DNA from: Halichondria panicea | Lineage: Eukaryota > Porifera > Demospongiae > Suberitida > Halichondriidae | Reading direction: 5' to 3' | NCBI RefSeq assembly: GCF_963675165.1 | Contig: NC_087381.1 | Location: forward strand, 744,001-808,000 | Length of the DNA: 64,000 nt | Part shown: positions 1-12,023 of the stretch, in pieces | Position numbering within the stretch: the first letter of the stretch is position 1 | How the letters are laid out: each line of letters begins with the position of its first letter | Position numbers and translations under genes: made by a program | Notes under the pieces: model-generated | The model's input: only the letters and a program-made list of their open reading frames with translations | Databases searched by the model: none | What the model was told of the DNA's origin: nothing

Positions 1-722
1 TCTCACTCAGACTGTGTGTGTATGTGTGTGTGGTGGGTGGTGTGTGTGTGTGTTGTGTGTTGTGTGTGTCTCTTTGTAGTCTATAAAAGCCTCGAACGAA
101 AGACTATTGTCTCTGTCAGAGTAATTAAATTGTTGGCTGTTGACACTCAAGTCGTTAGCAGTTCTTTCTGAGTGATTAACAGTTTTATAAACATATGAAT
201 TCCGTTAACAGTGTACATGTACCTAGTACCAGGAGTGGAAATTCATTGGTCGATACAGATTCTAAACAGACGTAAATAATAAAGTCAAGCATGTATAATT
301 ATGTCAGCTAAACTTCATTAAGAGATTTTTTTTATGTACTGTGTACATACATGTACATGTTCAATATAAAAGTGAAGTTTTCTGTATAATTATTACAGTT
401 ATACGACTTCTTCCTGTTAGAATCCACAATACATTCCAGAAGCATTAAGTGTACTGATGCATCTGTCTAGTAGAACCTGTTAGTTGAAGTGAGGTGAAAC
501 CTTTACCTGTTGAGGCAGTGTCCTCTTATTGTAAGGTGGTTCTCTATATTTGCAGATTTATGTAGGAAAGGGAAGTTTAGGGACGGAATAATATTAAAGC
601 GTCTTTTTTTGTAGGGAGGTTCGTTTTATTCAGCGGGTTCTTTGTCAGGTTCACTGTAATTATTGTAGTTGTTCTTAATTGTCGGTTTAATTTTGTGGCT
701 TTTGGGGTAGAAGCCACGGTAT

Positions 723-777
<55 letters not shown>

Positions 778-1024
778 AATGTGTGTGTGTGGGTGTGTAT
801 GTGCAATGTGTGTGTGTGGGTGTGTGGGTATGTGTGTGTGTGGGGGGGTGTATCAAAGCTATTGGTAATGGTAACTAATGGTGACGTAAATATTGGAACC
901 CTATCAGTAATCCAATCAAATACCAGGAAGTTAAACTATGATGTCATTATCCCATGCACACACACAAAGACACCCATCCACCCACCCACACACACACACA
1001 CACACAGAGGCTAAACTAAAAAAA
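1..1024. other. Upstream region of the CCSER-like gene; no gene seen
   Basis: Low-complexity GT-rich sequence occupies about 1-72, and a long (TG)n tract 724-776 is followed by GT-rich imperfect repeats to about 850. A (CA)n tract (about 957-1007) ends in AG at 1006-1007, 17 bases before the ATG at 1025. It resembles the acceptors used inside the gene, so a non-coding 5' exon with an intron ending here is possible. No coding sequence can be supported; the ORFs here are translations of the microsatellites. Confidence 0.6.
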
Positions 1025-4000
1025 ATGGCAACGGATGGCAAATCTCGTATCCCAAAATTCTCTTTTGGGTTCAGAAGAACTACTAAAGTCCAAGACGAAC
1101 CGAGTGCCCCCCTGACACTGGAACCCCCAAGTATCGTCCGAAGTGCCACGCCCACTAATCCCCCCGCATCTCGTTCAGCCGAATCATCTCCGAAAGTGAG
1201 CCGTTCCAAATCTCTACGGCTGCCACGCCCAACGAAATACGGGCTAAAGTCTCATTCCCAATCGTCCATTCCGGAACCAAATCAAAACAGGTATAATGGT
1301 GATAACGATTTAGTGCCGGATGTGAAATCTGTAAAATTGAATATTTCGCGGAATTCGTTATCCCCACGTGGGCGGAGTCTCACAGTTAGTGGTCACATGA
1401 GCTCATCGTCCAATCAGAGCAGTCGATCTAACTCTCCGAGTGTGTCCACTGCGAGTGGTGGTTCTGAGAAGCGGAGGCTTGTGCCTAAGAGTGATGGAGT
1501 GCAAAGCTTGAGTCAGGCGGATGAGGTCAGTGTTGCAGTTGATTGGGTAAAATAGCATGTAGGTTAGTTTATGGCCGTTCAAACTGTTGAGATTTGGCTC
1601 TTAGTTATTTTCATCAGACTGTTGCTAGTGCATGCAGTATCTTTGAAAGGCCATAACTTGTGTTACAATATTATCCAATTTTCTGAAAGCATAAAAGGAG
1701 CCATTGTGAGAGGGTTCAATCTACTTCATTGCATGGCTAATTATAGGCATCTAGTATGGTCTCTTTTTTGTTGCTATTAGGACTTGAAGGCATTCTATCC
1801 AAATTGTTAATAGATTCCTAACCATACACAGTGTGTGTGTGTGTGTGTGTGTGTCATTATTAGTGTTGGTGTTCAGCCACTTAGCTAGTGTACACAGAGA
1901 GCTGGTAGCCTGGACAGTGTGTCCGGTAGTTAGTGAACTAACACTGAAAACTAACAGCTGGTTGGTTACTGTTAGTCTCTGTACTATTATACATCACTTT
2001 ACTTTGTTCACTTTGTTTAAAAGTGCTTTTACATTTTACCAATTGTTAATAAGGTACTCTGTCCTTTCAGGAAACAAGTTTCCTCATTAGCGCCCGTATT
2101 ATAGTGTGTTAATTCATTTTCTATGTCCTGTGCTTTCATGTACACTTGTATCTGTCTAAGCTAGTTCTCACGTTTACCCCCACACCCCACACCACCCACC
2201 CCACACACATCACAAATTCACACACACCACACACACATACACACACACACACACACACAGGACGCACAGTTTGAGCGTTTCCAACGTCGCACGCAATCCT
2301 TCAATGCCACCAGACGATCAAACCACGCCCGTAGCGACTCTCTGGGCAACGGGGAGAAACTTGCCGCCCCTCAATTTGCACGCAATCACCCGTCCAGACG
2401 TGCCAAAACTCCAACGTCATCATACAAGTCTACAAGTAACGGGCTACAGATGAAGAAAAGCTCTGTGGGGGTCAGTGGAGGCTCTGTGGGGGGCGGTGGT
2501 GATAAGGTGGCCATCACACGGACCACGTCACTGGGGAAGGTGAATCGTATACAGAGAGCGGAGGAAGGAACGCCAACCAGCAATGTGAGGGGGCGTGTGT
2601 GTGGGGTGTGGGCGTGGAGTGTGTGTGTGGAGAGTTAGCTATTAATGCTTGTACACGTGTACTACGCAAGAGTCTCTTCAACATTGTAATAATTATAGAG
2701 CTACAGTAACTGTATGTGTATAACACACGCCATTAACAACATGTACATTGTGCCCTCCCTCCCCACCCACACACACGCCCACACAGCCACCGTCTCGTCG
2801 CTTCTCCAGTGATCCTAAAGGGAAGAGACCGTCTTCAATGGTTGGACGTAATAATACACCAGATTTGAACACTCTTGCTCACGAAATGACTTCAAACGAC
2901 CAATCAGAGTCCAGGATATCCCGCCCACCCTCCTCCAAGATCCCGCCTCCACTTCGATCACGCCGCTCACAATCGGCACTGGATCACCACCCACACGCCT
3001 ACACACGTCACACACCCTCACCCAGCGCGGAAGCCGTAACCTCAACGACGACCTCACAAGCATCGGGTTCAAACTCGTCCAACGAGGGTCCAGGGGTCAA
3101 ATCATACGAACAACCTACCATAGCATCAGCTGCTAAAATCAGTCGTCCAAATTCTTCAAATTCACAGTACAAAATGAGCAGACAGGGTTCGTTTGGTTCA
3201 CAGTCAAATTTATCGTCTGCTTCGGGCGATTCTCACAAGTACGAATTAAATAAGAAAAAATCGGTCACTAATTTAGACTCTATAGACGGAGGTGGTGGTA
3301 GCGGTAGAGCCACGCCCACTGGCGGACGGGGCACTCCGATTGGACGGAAGAAAGGACCCCGGGATTCGCTCGATTCGAGTACCGTATCGAGCACTACTGG
3401 CAAAGTGGGATCGGGACTTCCCCCTCGTACACCCTACAGGTGGGTGTGGCTAACTTTCACCACTCATTTAAACCGTATGAAAATATGCATTCTGTAGCTT
3501 TTAGGGAGGTCTGTAGTCCATTGTGATTTTGACTAAAACATATCAAAATAATACTTTCAAGATCGAGCAGAAATACTTATAGCTACATTGTTCGTACAAT
3601 TATACCTCCCACAGAGTTGCTCGTACCATAGTACCCCTCACATAGTTGTCCGTACGGTATAATTATACCCCCCACAGAGTTGCTCGTACCATGATACCCC
3701 CCTCGTCTGGTGCGGCTGGCATCAATGAGCTGGAGGGCTCTGTGCTATTGGAGGCGGATGACTACCTGAGAGTCTGTCACGATGTCAAGGCACTCAAGAC
3801 ATCGCTACTCAGACTCAAGAGGGAGATACAGACTGACGTGAGTGGGTGTGTGTTATGTGGAGTGGGTGGGTGGGTGTCATGTGATGATGCAGACAGACGT
3901 GAGTGGGTGTATGTCATGGATTTTGCATTAAGTTAGTGTGAGCTCCAAATATTAAAATGTACCTTACCCCCCCCCCCTACACACACACTCCTCACACACA

Positions 4001-5773
4001 CACTTGACTCCCACCACACACACACACACACACACACACAGTCCTCGAGTCCTATGGCCACGGGGGTGGGGGGTAGCAGTAGAGTGGGGCGGAGTCGTAC
4101 CTCCCCCAACACTGATGCTAGCGGCTCTACTCTGACTGACCTCAAGAAAAAACTTAAGCAAGTCACTTCAGTAAGTGCTACAGTGCTAGTGAGACCACTC
4201 AGTACTGTCCTAAGAACGCTTCTTATAAATATTAATTTTTATGTTGCATATCAGAGATGTGCCCACGCTGGTCGGTGGTGGTGGTTGGTACTAACCACCT
4301 CTAGACTCCTCTTAGGCCTAGTTTTAATCATGTGTGCTGAACTGAGATTGAGAAAATAGCCGCCACTTAAATGTATGAGATTCATAGCTAGGCATAATTA
4401 TCATTTCAATTTCTCATTTTCTCCTGCAGGATCGTGACAAAGCTCTCGAAGAAGTTGGTTCTCTAAAGAAAGATAATACTTCGCTATCGTCTAAAGTGGA
4501 CGTATTGACCTCTGACCTCTCGTCCCTTAAAGAAACCCACTCAAAACTAGAGGTGGAGTCCCGTCAGATCGAAGGTCATCGTGACATGCTCCTGGATAAA
4601 GTGGAAAGACTGCACGCAGACAATCACAAGCTGGAAAACAGGTGAGGTCAAAGGTTATGATCCATCTTCTCTATTTATGCTCTAGATATACACATAATTA
4701 TGGTCGAAATTTTCGTATATTTTGTATTAATTATTCTACCGCAATAGGTTCAACGTCATTATCCTGAGCTGTACCAATATTTAAAATACGAAACTTCTGC
4801 CCCCCCCCCCCCCCCTTAGGTTGATGTCCTACGAGAAGGCTAGTATCTACGAGCAGACAATCTCTGATAGCTGGTTGGACGAATTAGACGGCGACGAATC
4901 TCTGGCCGATATAGAGGAGGATGAAATGGTAACTATGGTAACTATGCAAATTATACCGTAAATTATCGCCACATTTTTAAGGGCGCAGATTGACCTTGAA
5001 TTTTTTTATGAATGTTGGACTCCGGTTGATTATTTGAATCTCAATATCCTCCTTGAATATTTCGCGCTATACGCACTCCAATAAGGAATATATATAGTGT
5101 ACAGTGAAATATAATTATGATGATGTCACCATTGTGTGTGATGATGCTGGATGATGTCTTAACTGTTGAATATTAGGTTTATTGGTGATTCTTTCGGCTG
5201 CCATAACTTGAATTCCGTGGATCCAATGTCAATTTTTTTAGGATTTTCTGAAAGCTTAGAAAAAAATAGTTCAAATGGTGTCATCAAAAATCATATTTGA
5301 GAGATGAAAGTATTTGCCAATTTGGCGATACCATGAATAATAATAGCCCATGGTCCAAGGCGAAAAAATGACAAATTAGGGCCCTGACAAAATTTTGGAT
5401 TGCAACACATCATTTGAAAGGTCTCTTTCTAAGCTTTCAGAAAATCAGAAAATTTTTGACATTGGATCAACGATACTGAAGTTAAGGCTGTTGAAAGATG
5501 TTCCACTACATCCAATAGTTCGGGGATTCTTTTAGCTGCCATAACTTGAATGCCGTGGATCCAATGTCAAATTTTTTAGGATTTTCTGAAAGCTTAGAAA
5601 AAAATAGTTCAAATGGTGTCATCAAAAATCATATTTGAGAGATGAAAGTAGGTGTGCAGTTCATTTCCTGTAACTTATAATTATTATTATTGTGTGCACT
5701 TTTATTAACTCTCCTACCCCCAATGCAGGAGTACGAAGGTCACAGTTCAGAGGTCAACGATCATATAACTTGA
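1025..5773 (+). CDS. CCSER1/2-like serine-rich coiled-coil protein (8 exons, 710 aa)
   Basis: Exons read as 1025-1525, 2261-2584, 2787-3439, 3678-3837, 4042-4170, 4430-4641, 4820-4928 and 5729-5773 (stop TGA). All have GT/AG borders and compatible phases, totalling 2,133 nt. The first ~490 residues are disordered, basic and very rich in Ser/Pro/Arg with many S-P and R-x-x-S sites. Near residues 495-545 comes a short helix (VCHDVKALKTSLLRLKREIQ) resembling the conserved helix of vertebrate CCSER1/CCSER2 (LMLQDC-VKTLLLKMKRVLQ). A Ser/Thr-rich linker and a ~90-residue coiled coil rich in Lys/Glu/Leu heptads follow, and the acidic C-terminus has a WLDELDGDE motif. CCSER proteins are linked to microtubules and cell division; a cytoskeletal role here is inference. 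Gene structure is firm; the family call rests on the helix plus overall organisation. Another Ser-rich coiled-coil family is possible. Confidence 0.75.
1831..1854. repeat. (GT)n microsatellite in CCSER-like intron 1
   Basis: About a dozen GT units within the 735-bp first intron (1526-2260); the same intron ends in a (CA)n tract at 2216-2260. Confidence 0.9.
3589..3690 (+). repeat. Short tandem repeat duplicating the 3' splice site of exon 4
   Basis: Three imperfect ~31-bp units share the pattern CGTAC...TACC(C/T)CCCACAGAG. Two carry an intact CCCACAG acceptor followed by the same first ~17 bases of exon 4 (acceptors ending at 3614 and 3677). Only the downstream site continues the reading frame. 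Confidence 0.8.
5189..5648. mobile_element. Palindromic MITE-like element plus an extra copy of its left arm, CCSER-like intron 7
   Basis: The left arm (from about 5189, GGCTGCCATAACTTGAATTC) is the imperfect inverse of sequence ending about 5499. Both arms contain the TTTTCTGAAAGCTTAGAAA block or its complement. A second direct copy of the left arm follows at about 5527-5648. Another copy of the family lies at about 18020-18300 in EPG5 intron 7. It has no coding capacity. Confidence 0.8.
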
Positions 5774-6624
5774 ACGCAGCTCTTAGACTATAATGTTCAT
5801 ACTATTTATACATGTTGTGCAATTAATTTAGCGTATTATTCGAATCATCTCATAATCTCATAATTATACCATGACGTGGTTTGTTCGTTGTATTTATTGC
5901 ATGGTGCTCTGAAATCTAATGTATACGCGTCTAAATTGAAATGTAGATATTGATATATTGGTATGCTCTAGCTTGAATTGTGTGCACGTGATTACTTAAC
6001 GAGTGTCGAGTGTTGCAAGCTGCGCTGTGCTAAAGCCATGTTATACTTTCGCTCAAAATGAATATAGTAGAGGGAATAAAACATTGGCCTTTATACAGAG
6101 GTGGCCTTTGTTGAGAGGTTGTTTTGTATACACACAAACTGTTCATTTGGGACCTGGCCGTTATAATATATAATTATAGCAACTGGCCTTTATTCGGAGG
6201 TGGTTGTTAACAGAGGTTCCACTATCTGGGTATAAATAGGCTGAAAATCTTCCTCAGTTTGGGTTACCTTAATTTTCACATGCATATAATTATATTATTA
6301 TATACTCATGCGCTGAATTCGAATCTTATACAGCTATATAATTATAGCTTATATATATACATGTAGCTAGGCTGTATTAGCTATGATTATAGTAAACCCC
6401 AGCTATGATATTTATCGTGCCATGCAGTAAAATATGCACACATAAATATATATATAACAATGTAATCAGCTGTTTAACGAAATCATCACTGCACATAATA
6501 TCAATTATATAATTATTACGTACATGGTATTGGTTTTAAGATGTAAAATAAAATGCTGCAGCATGTATGTATAGTGCGCAATAATTAAAGCATACACAAT
6601 AATAAAACACAATCACAAGTTATA
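5774..6624. other. Convergent intergenic region (3' ends of both flanking genes)
   Basis: Holds the 3' untranslated ends of the CCSER-like gene (+) and the receptor gene (-). An AATAAA hexamer near 6074 is a candidate polyadenylation signal for the + strand gene. A fragment at about 6008-6050 (ending TTTCGCTCAAAA) recurs near 40120-40186 and, inverted, near 63695-63760, so it is a dispersed repeat. Nothing else is recognised. Confidence 0.5.
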
Positions 6625-8487
6625 TCATACTTGAGTTTCAGCCTTATTGCTATGGTTACAGCTAACAAGTTCGTCGTCACCGTTCCCATCAATATCTATA
6701 TGCGTGTCCCCCGTCACCGCCTGCTCAGCGTCATTAATGTTCACATGCACATCTTCTTGTTCTATTTCAGTTGTTTCATCTTGTATATGGATACCGTTAC
6801 CGTTGTTAAGCCCGTTGCTAGTAGTAGGAGGTAGAGTTATTTCTACAGGTGAATTCAACTCATTTTCTTCGAATTCGTCGTTTTCCTCTCGAATATGGAT
6901 ACCGTTGTTAAGCCCGTTGCTAGTAGCAGGAGGCAGGGTTATTTCTACGGGTAAATTTGACTCATTTTCTTCGAATTCGTCGTTTTCCTCTCGAATAATT
7001 TCGCCCACTTCCTCCAACCGCATTACAGCTGGTTCCGAGAAACGCTTGAGTACAGATTTCAATTGCACGCCTCCTTCTCTGTCCGGGCTAACGGAAGTAT
7101 TGTCCGTAAACGTTACGCTTCGTCCGACTTTTTCCATTTTTTTTATTTCTCGTTTCAACACTGGTGAAGGGGTGGTGCTCTGCTGACTCGTCATTTCGTC
7201 AACAAGAACGTCCTCCGTGTTCATAGTTGTAGTGTCGAGAGCCGCCTCGCGTTTAGCCTTGGCTTTGTCTGTGTTAAAGAACCTGATGGTACGTTTGGAT
7301 GTTTTCGTTGCACCGGAATCAATGGCTTGATTGGCACGATCTAGATCCGTGTCTCGGAATCGCAATTTAGTAGTTGATTTAATGATAGCGGTACTCGCTC
7401 TTCGTATCGATTTTTTGGCCCTGGTAACTTGATAACGCAAGTCTTTGACGAAAAACGACTCGATGATCGGATGCACCACAGGATTGGTGAGATAACAGAA
7501 CCACCCGAACACGTACACACCGTCCGGAATGCTCGAGGCTACCGTAAGTCCAACAACTCCAATAGAAAATATAACAGCAATCACGGGTGTCCACGAAACG
7601 CAGTTTGCTATGCAGAGGGCACCAAATACTTTCACGAGCTGATTTTGTTGCTGCTTGTGTTTTTTGTCCTCTGCTGAATTCGTTTTCAGCTCTGCATCGT
7701 TTCTAAAAGTCTTTTTTCGTTTCAAGTTCTTCTTGAGGAATTTGCTGACTAGACGATATGTGAAGACGTTCGTTATGCCTATGATTATGATCGGAATTAG
7801 CGCCTCTAGAGCAGCAAATACGACATAAAAAAAGTTATTCACAGATGATTTCAAATTTGTACCAGTAAATCGAGGAATACAACTGCCAAATTGTCGATTA
7901 AATTCATATTGTCCGAAACCAAGAAATGGTAGAATTCCGATTATAAAACTGACAATCCACGCGATACTAATGACGATCACTGCCCGCCACAAGCTCATGA
8001 GACGTTTATAACGTAGTGGGTACGTTAGCTGGATGAAACGATCGATTGAAAGAGCAGCCAAAAGATGAAACGACATGAAGACGAAAAACATGGTGCAAAA
8101 ACCGGCTAGATCGCACACGTTGCATCGTACAATGTCCGTGTACCCGAAAATGAACTCACCACCTGCTTGAGCTACGGAGCTGAATATCATCACCGTGACA
8201 GCGACTAATAAATCGGCCAAGGCAAGATTAAACAAGAAAAGATTTCCGGGTTCTTTCAGCAGCTTGTATTTGGCGAGATATGTGATGACAATGAAGAGGT
8301 TCCAAAAGAAGGCTAGCGCGAAAAAAATGGCGTAGATTGTGGCCAGAACGGGGGCGGCGCCTTGTAGCTCTTCGGTAATCTCCCAGTGAGTACGATTAGT
8401 GATGTTGAAACTACTTAGAGTGTCAGATGCAAGACAGTTGAAAGTGACGTTGGTCATTTCGTCCTCCATCAATTCGGATCCGTTCAT
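6625..8487 (-). CDS. Rhodopsin-like seven-transmembrane receptor, intronless (620 aa)
   Basis: A single 621-codon frame. The extracellular N-terminus has several N-glycosylation sequons (NGS, NVT, NIT, NRT). Seven hydrophobic segments lie near residues 45-72, 82-105, 126-149, 168-191, 216-247, 283-311 and 324-346. Class A hallmarks are present but altered: LALADLL in TM2; DRF for DRY at the end of TM3 followed by IQLTYPLRYKRLM; CVSWTP in TM6; NPVVHP for NPxxY in TM7. Cysteines are present before TM3 and in loop 2. The C-tail is very long (about 270 residues), with basic segments, an RSVTF sequence matching the PP1-docking pattern, and two tandem ~34-residue repeats (about 498-566, EENDEFEENE...TSNGLNNG). 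The start is the first Met upstream of TM1. It is an orphan class A-like receptor at the plasma membrane; ligand and G protein cannot be inferred. Confidence 0.88.
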   Translation of the reverse strand: MNGSELMEDEMTNVTFNCLASDTLSSFNITNRTHWEITEELQGAAPVLATIYAIFFALAFFWNLFIVITYLAKYKLLKEPGNLFLFNLALADLLVAVTVMIFSSVAQAGGEFIFGYTDIVRCNVCDLAGFCTMFFVFMSFHLLAALSIDRFIQLTYPLRYKRLMSLWRAVIVISIAWIVSFIIGILPFLGFGQYEFNRQFGSCIPRFTGTNLKSSVNNFFYVVFAALEALIPIIIIGITNVFTYRLVSKFLKKNLKRKKTFRNDAELKTNSAEDKKHKQQQNQLVKVFGALCIANCVSWTPVIAVIFSIGVVGLTVASSIPDGVYVFGWFCYLTNPVVHPIIESFFVKDLRYQVTRAKKSIRRASTAIIKSTTKLRFRDTDLDRANQAIDSGATKTSKRTIRFFNTDKAKAKREAALDTTTMNTEDVLVDEMTSQQSTTPSPVLKREIKKMEKVGRSVTFTDNTSVSPDREGGVQLKSVLKRFSEPAVMRLEEVGEIIREENDEFEENESNLPVEITLPPATSNGLNNGIHIREENDEFEENELNSPVEITLPPTTSNGLNNGNGIHIQDETTEIEQEDVHVNINDAEQAVTGDTHIDIDGNGDDELVSCNHSNKAETQV

Positions 8488-8591
8488 GTCTGCAGAGGGG
8501 GTGTGGTTATAGTGAGTGTTGTGAATATTTTACATTTTTTATATTCATGTAGCTCACTCCAGTAGTTAATATGTACACACCCATACCCCCA

Positions 8592-8613
8592 CACACACAC
8601 ACACGCACGCACG

Positions 8614-8681
<68 letters not shown>
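8592..8681. repeat. (CA)n microsatellite upstream of the GPCR start
   Basis: About 90 bp of nearly pure CA (with some GCAC units at its left end) on the + strand, so (TG)n in the sense of the receptor gene, roughly 100-190 bp upstream of its ATG. Confidence 0.95.
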
Positions 8682-8682
<1 letters not shown>

Positions 8683-10592
8683 CAAAAAGATAGATTGTCT
8701 AACTCTACAGTGTACGTGTAAATAAAAGGGGGGATGCATGTAATTAAGCAAAGACAACTACGATACTGTGCATGAGTACACACCAAGTTGAGCATAATTA
8801 TTGCGCACACACCCACACACACACCCACCCAAAAAGGATGTATTACCCAACAAATGTATTGTCTAACTACAATGTAATGGGAGACGTAAGCAAGATACTT
8901 ATGATATACTGTGAGTACAACCTGGGGCCATTAGTCAGAGGAAGTAATCAATGAGTTATTATGATGTCACACTAAACACAAGCCATACAATATAATGTGA
9001 TCACAGTAGTCTGCCACATATGGCTATTCACATGTACACCACATGCACCCACTTCCCTTAGCAACATGAGCTATTACAGCTGAGAGTTGACCTCTGGGCC
9101 CTTTTACAGGAAGTGACGATATTCATGCGCAGGGAAGTAATGATATTCACGAGACGGGACAAGGGCTGGCCCTCTGTGTACACACGCACTCACTGGGGAC
9201 TATTATAAAAGATGTACCCACACTGGTGGGTGGTGGTGGTTGGTACTAACCACCTCTAGACACAAAAAATAGCATCACTATAATTATTATTATATATAAA
9301 AACAGCCACCTCTTAGGCTTATTACCATCACTAGGCAAAAAACAACCAATCTTTTAGGTCTATTTGGTTTTTGTGTGTGGAAGTGATTGGAGGATTGAAG
9401 GATAGCCATCACTTTGCAAAATTCTTGGGCTCTCTGATTATTGTATTGAAGCACAACATTGTACAACTAGAAGCCAGTGTCTTACTATTATTAGCAAGCA
9501 AGTTTATGAAAGACAACACTCTGATGTGCCGCTCACTATTAATAAAATGAATTTGCACACATCTATAAATTACTATGCAGACCCGGTGATAGCGTCATCC
9601 ATCGCTGACTGCGTACACTCCCTCATTAAGGAAACATTAGCATTCTAGGAATATCGTAAAGATGACAGTACATGTTGGCACTACAGAAATTATAACGAGT
9701 GCGTGGGTGGTTACGGTTCAGTAAGGTTCAGTGTACACAATACATTACACACTATTAGGTTTGGAGTATAATTATTATAGCTACAATAGCTACAGCACAG
9801 CGGGTATATTTCGAGGGTATACATTTTCACGTTCCCCCCCCCCCGCTGATTAAGCATGTATCACGAACATTTATACCCATGCACGCATGCGAAAGGCGCG
9901 AATTAAATCTATTCTAACGGCTACAAGGTTTTATACCCTCAAAATAATATATACAACGGATTTACATGCATGTTGAAACATGCAGGACACAAACCAGCCC
10001 TTATGGCTGGATGGATGTAAGTACAATTTCCTAAAGCAGCTTCTTTCCTTAAACAGGAAGTGGATGATTAAGAGGAGCCAGACTAAAAGGGGATTCCAAC
10101 ACCATAAGATGTTATAATCTATAGGAAACACGATTAAACAAGCCAACTAAGCAAAACAAAACAGCACCCCCACCCCCCACATACGTAGGTCATGACCCCC
10201 ACGATCCCCCACATAGATGTATGTAGCCACTACCCCCCACATAGATGTACGTACAGGCCATGTAAGGGAATTATTCCCTCAGGAAGTGGGGGCTAGCTCT
10301 AACAACATGGATTGTGTCTGTCTCCACCCACTAGCATTACTTGCACCTACTCGGAATTTGACACAATTGAAAGGCTTTAATTTGTCTCCATACAACTCTC
10401 AGCTTGACATTATTGATGAAACCACACCACTGAGCTTCACACAAGTATAGCAAGAAACCAGAAAAGAATATTTATTCCGTGTATAGGAGGAATATAGGAA
10501 TACGTACATTGTGTGCATGTGTACAGAGTGAGAGGATACCTGGTATACTGACTGTACAGTGTTTCGTTCGTTTTAGTGAGACTATTATTATA

Positions 10593-10800
10593 TACCGTAT
10601 AGCGGGTATATTTCGAGGGTATAAATGTTCGTGGTTTTCACTAGCTGATCAAGCACCTACTGCGAACATTTATACCCACGAATTTAATATTGCATGCATG
10701 CATGCATGCTAGAAAGGCTGCTATTCCGCCGCGAAAACCTTTCTAACGGTCATTCCGCGAAAGTTTATACCCTCGAAATATACCCGCTATATATACGGTA
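10593..10800. mobile_element. Intact CCGTATAGCGGGTA-type MITE
   Basis: About 208 bp. The ends are TACCGTATAGCGGGTATATT and its inverse ATATACCCGCTATATATACGGTA, and the subterminal sequence (CGAGGGTATAAA) is also inverted. It serves as the intact reference for the interrupted copy at 61338-61905. It is non-coding and has no transposase. Confidence 0.85.
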
Positions 10801-11820
10801 GCTAATTCACATGCCTCGTTATATTTACCATTGTTGATGGTCACTACGGTATTAATTCCTGCACCTCATTGACTGTACCTAACCACACGTACTCTCAACA
10901 AAACCAAACAAATAATTACTGTGTTTTCTGGAGATAAATAAATTATCATTTCAATCTTCTCAAAACAATTAACCGAACCAAGTTACGTACAAGTAGGCTG
11001 TTTTACGAAACGCAATACTGTGGATATGGCGCTGGTTTTGTTTGGTAAACTATACTGACCAAAAATTGAAACAAAGCCAGGTGTGTAGTAATTTATCATG
11101 ATTGTGTGTAGAGTCAGACTTTATATGGAACAGAGATTAACCTTGTACATAATTTATGTTTTGTTAGGGGATATATATGGAACATTAATGACGGGTATTG
11201 AATGAATGCAAAGAGCCATTGAACTGACTTGGCAATTTAAATTTGGCATCTCAGGCGTGGCTAACACAACAATGACGTTGTGTCCACCGGAAAACTTTAA
11301 TCTGGCGGTTTTAAATTTGGCAATCTTTGCCAAATCAAATTTTCCAGTTATACATACGATATGCTATAAGAGTAAAACAAGAAGAGTATAAAGTTGCTGT
11401 ATTAGCAATAATAGCTAAAAGCTGTAGAATACACTGTGCTTTTAAAAATTCTACTTAAGATAAAGCTGAGTAACAGTTTACATAAGACAGTAAAGCCCTT
11501 TGATGGTCTAGTAACATGGTCTACTTGTGTCAACTGATATGGTAACACTTTAATATCTCAAGTAGTTGCGTTTACCATTATTTTTACAATTTTACCATTT
11601 GCCCCAGGAGCTCTACTGACGGCAGGTTGGCTGTCTTGTTGAAGTAGACGTGTGTACAGTGTTGAGTTGAACTAAACAAACCTTTACGATCAACTATGAC
11701 AACAAGAGCACCCTTGAAATAATAATTATATAGCTATATATACAAGCACTGTGGTTCTTACTGAAGGACTAATGGGGGCGGGCTATTCAACTGTACTGCA
11801 AAAATACCGTACTATTAAAA

Positions 11821-12023
11821 TACCGTATTACTAGAATGTTTTGCGAGCATCAAATATAATTATGCGAACTTTGCAAGTGTTGGTTGATCACTTTGCAAAC
11901 ATAAAATCGCAAAACCTAAATTAGTACATTGGTAATGGACACACGATCCTTGCCTGCCAGAACGCAATAGTTTAGATCACAAAGGGTCAACTTTTCTGCT
12001 GATTTGGCTCATTTGCAATACGG
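11821..12023. mobile_element. MITE of the TACCGTATTACTAGAAT family
   Basis: Begins TACCGTATTACTAGAATGTT and ends near TTTGCAATACGGT. Internally it has TTTGCAAA/ATCGCAAAACCTA motifs shared with copies at 25861-26158, about 29411-29653, 33136-33265, 39087-39310 and 53640-53820. Confidence 0.7.

Noticed and set aside
626..1209. ORFs on both strands made of His/Thr or Val/Cys repeats
   Set aside because: They are translations of (TG)n/(CA)n microsatellites and of the antisense of CCSER-like exon 1.
8484..8757. Minus-strand ORFs upstream of the GPCR start
   Set aside because: Their bodies are Cys-Val repeats from the (CA)n tract with no conserved sequence; not an N-terminal extension of the receptor.
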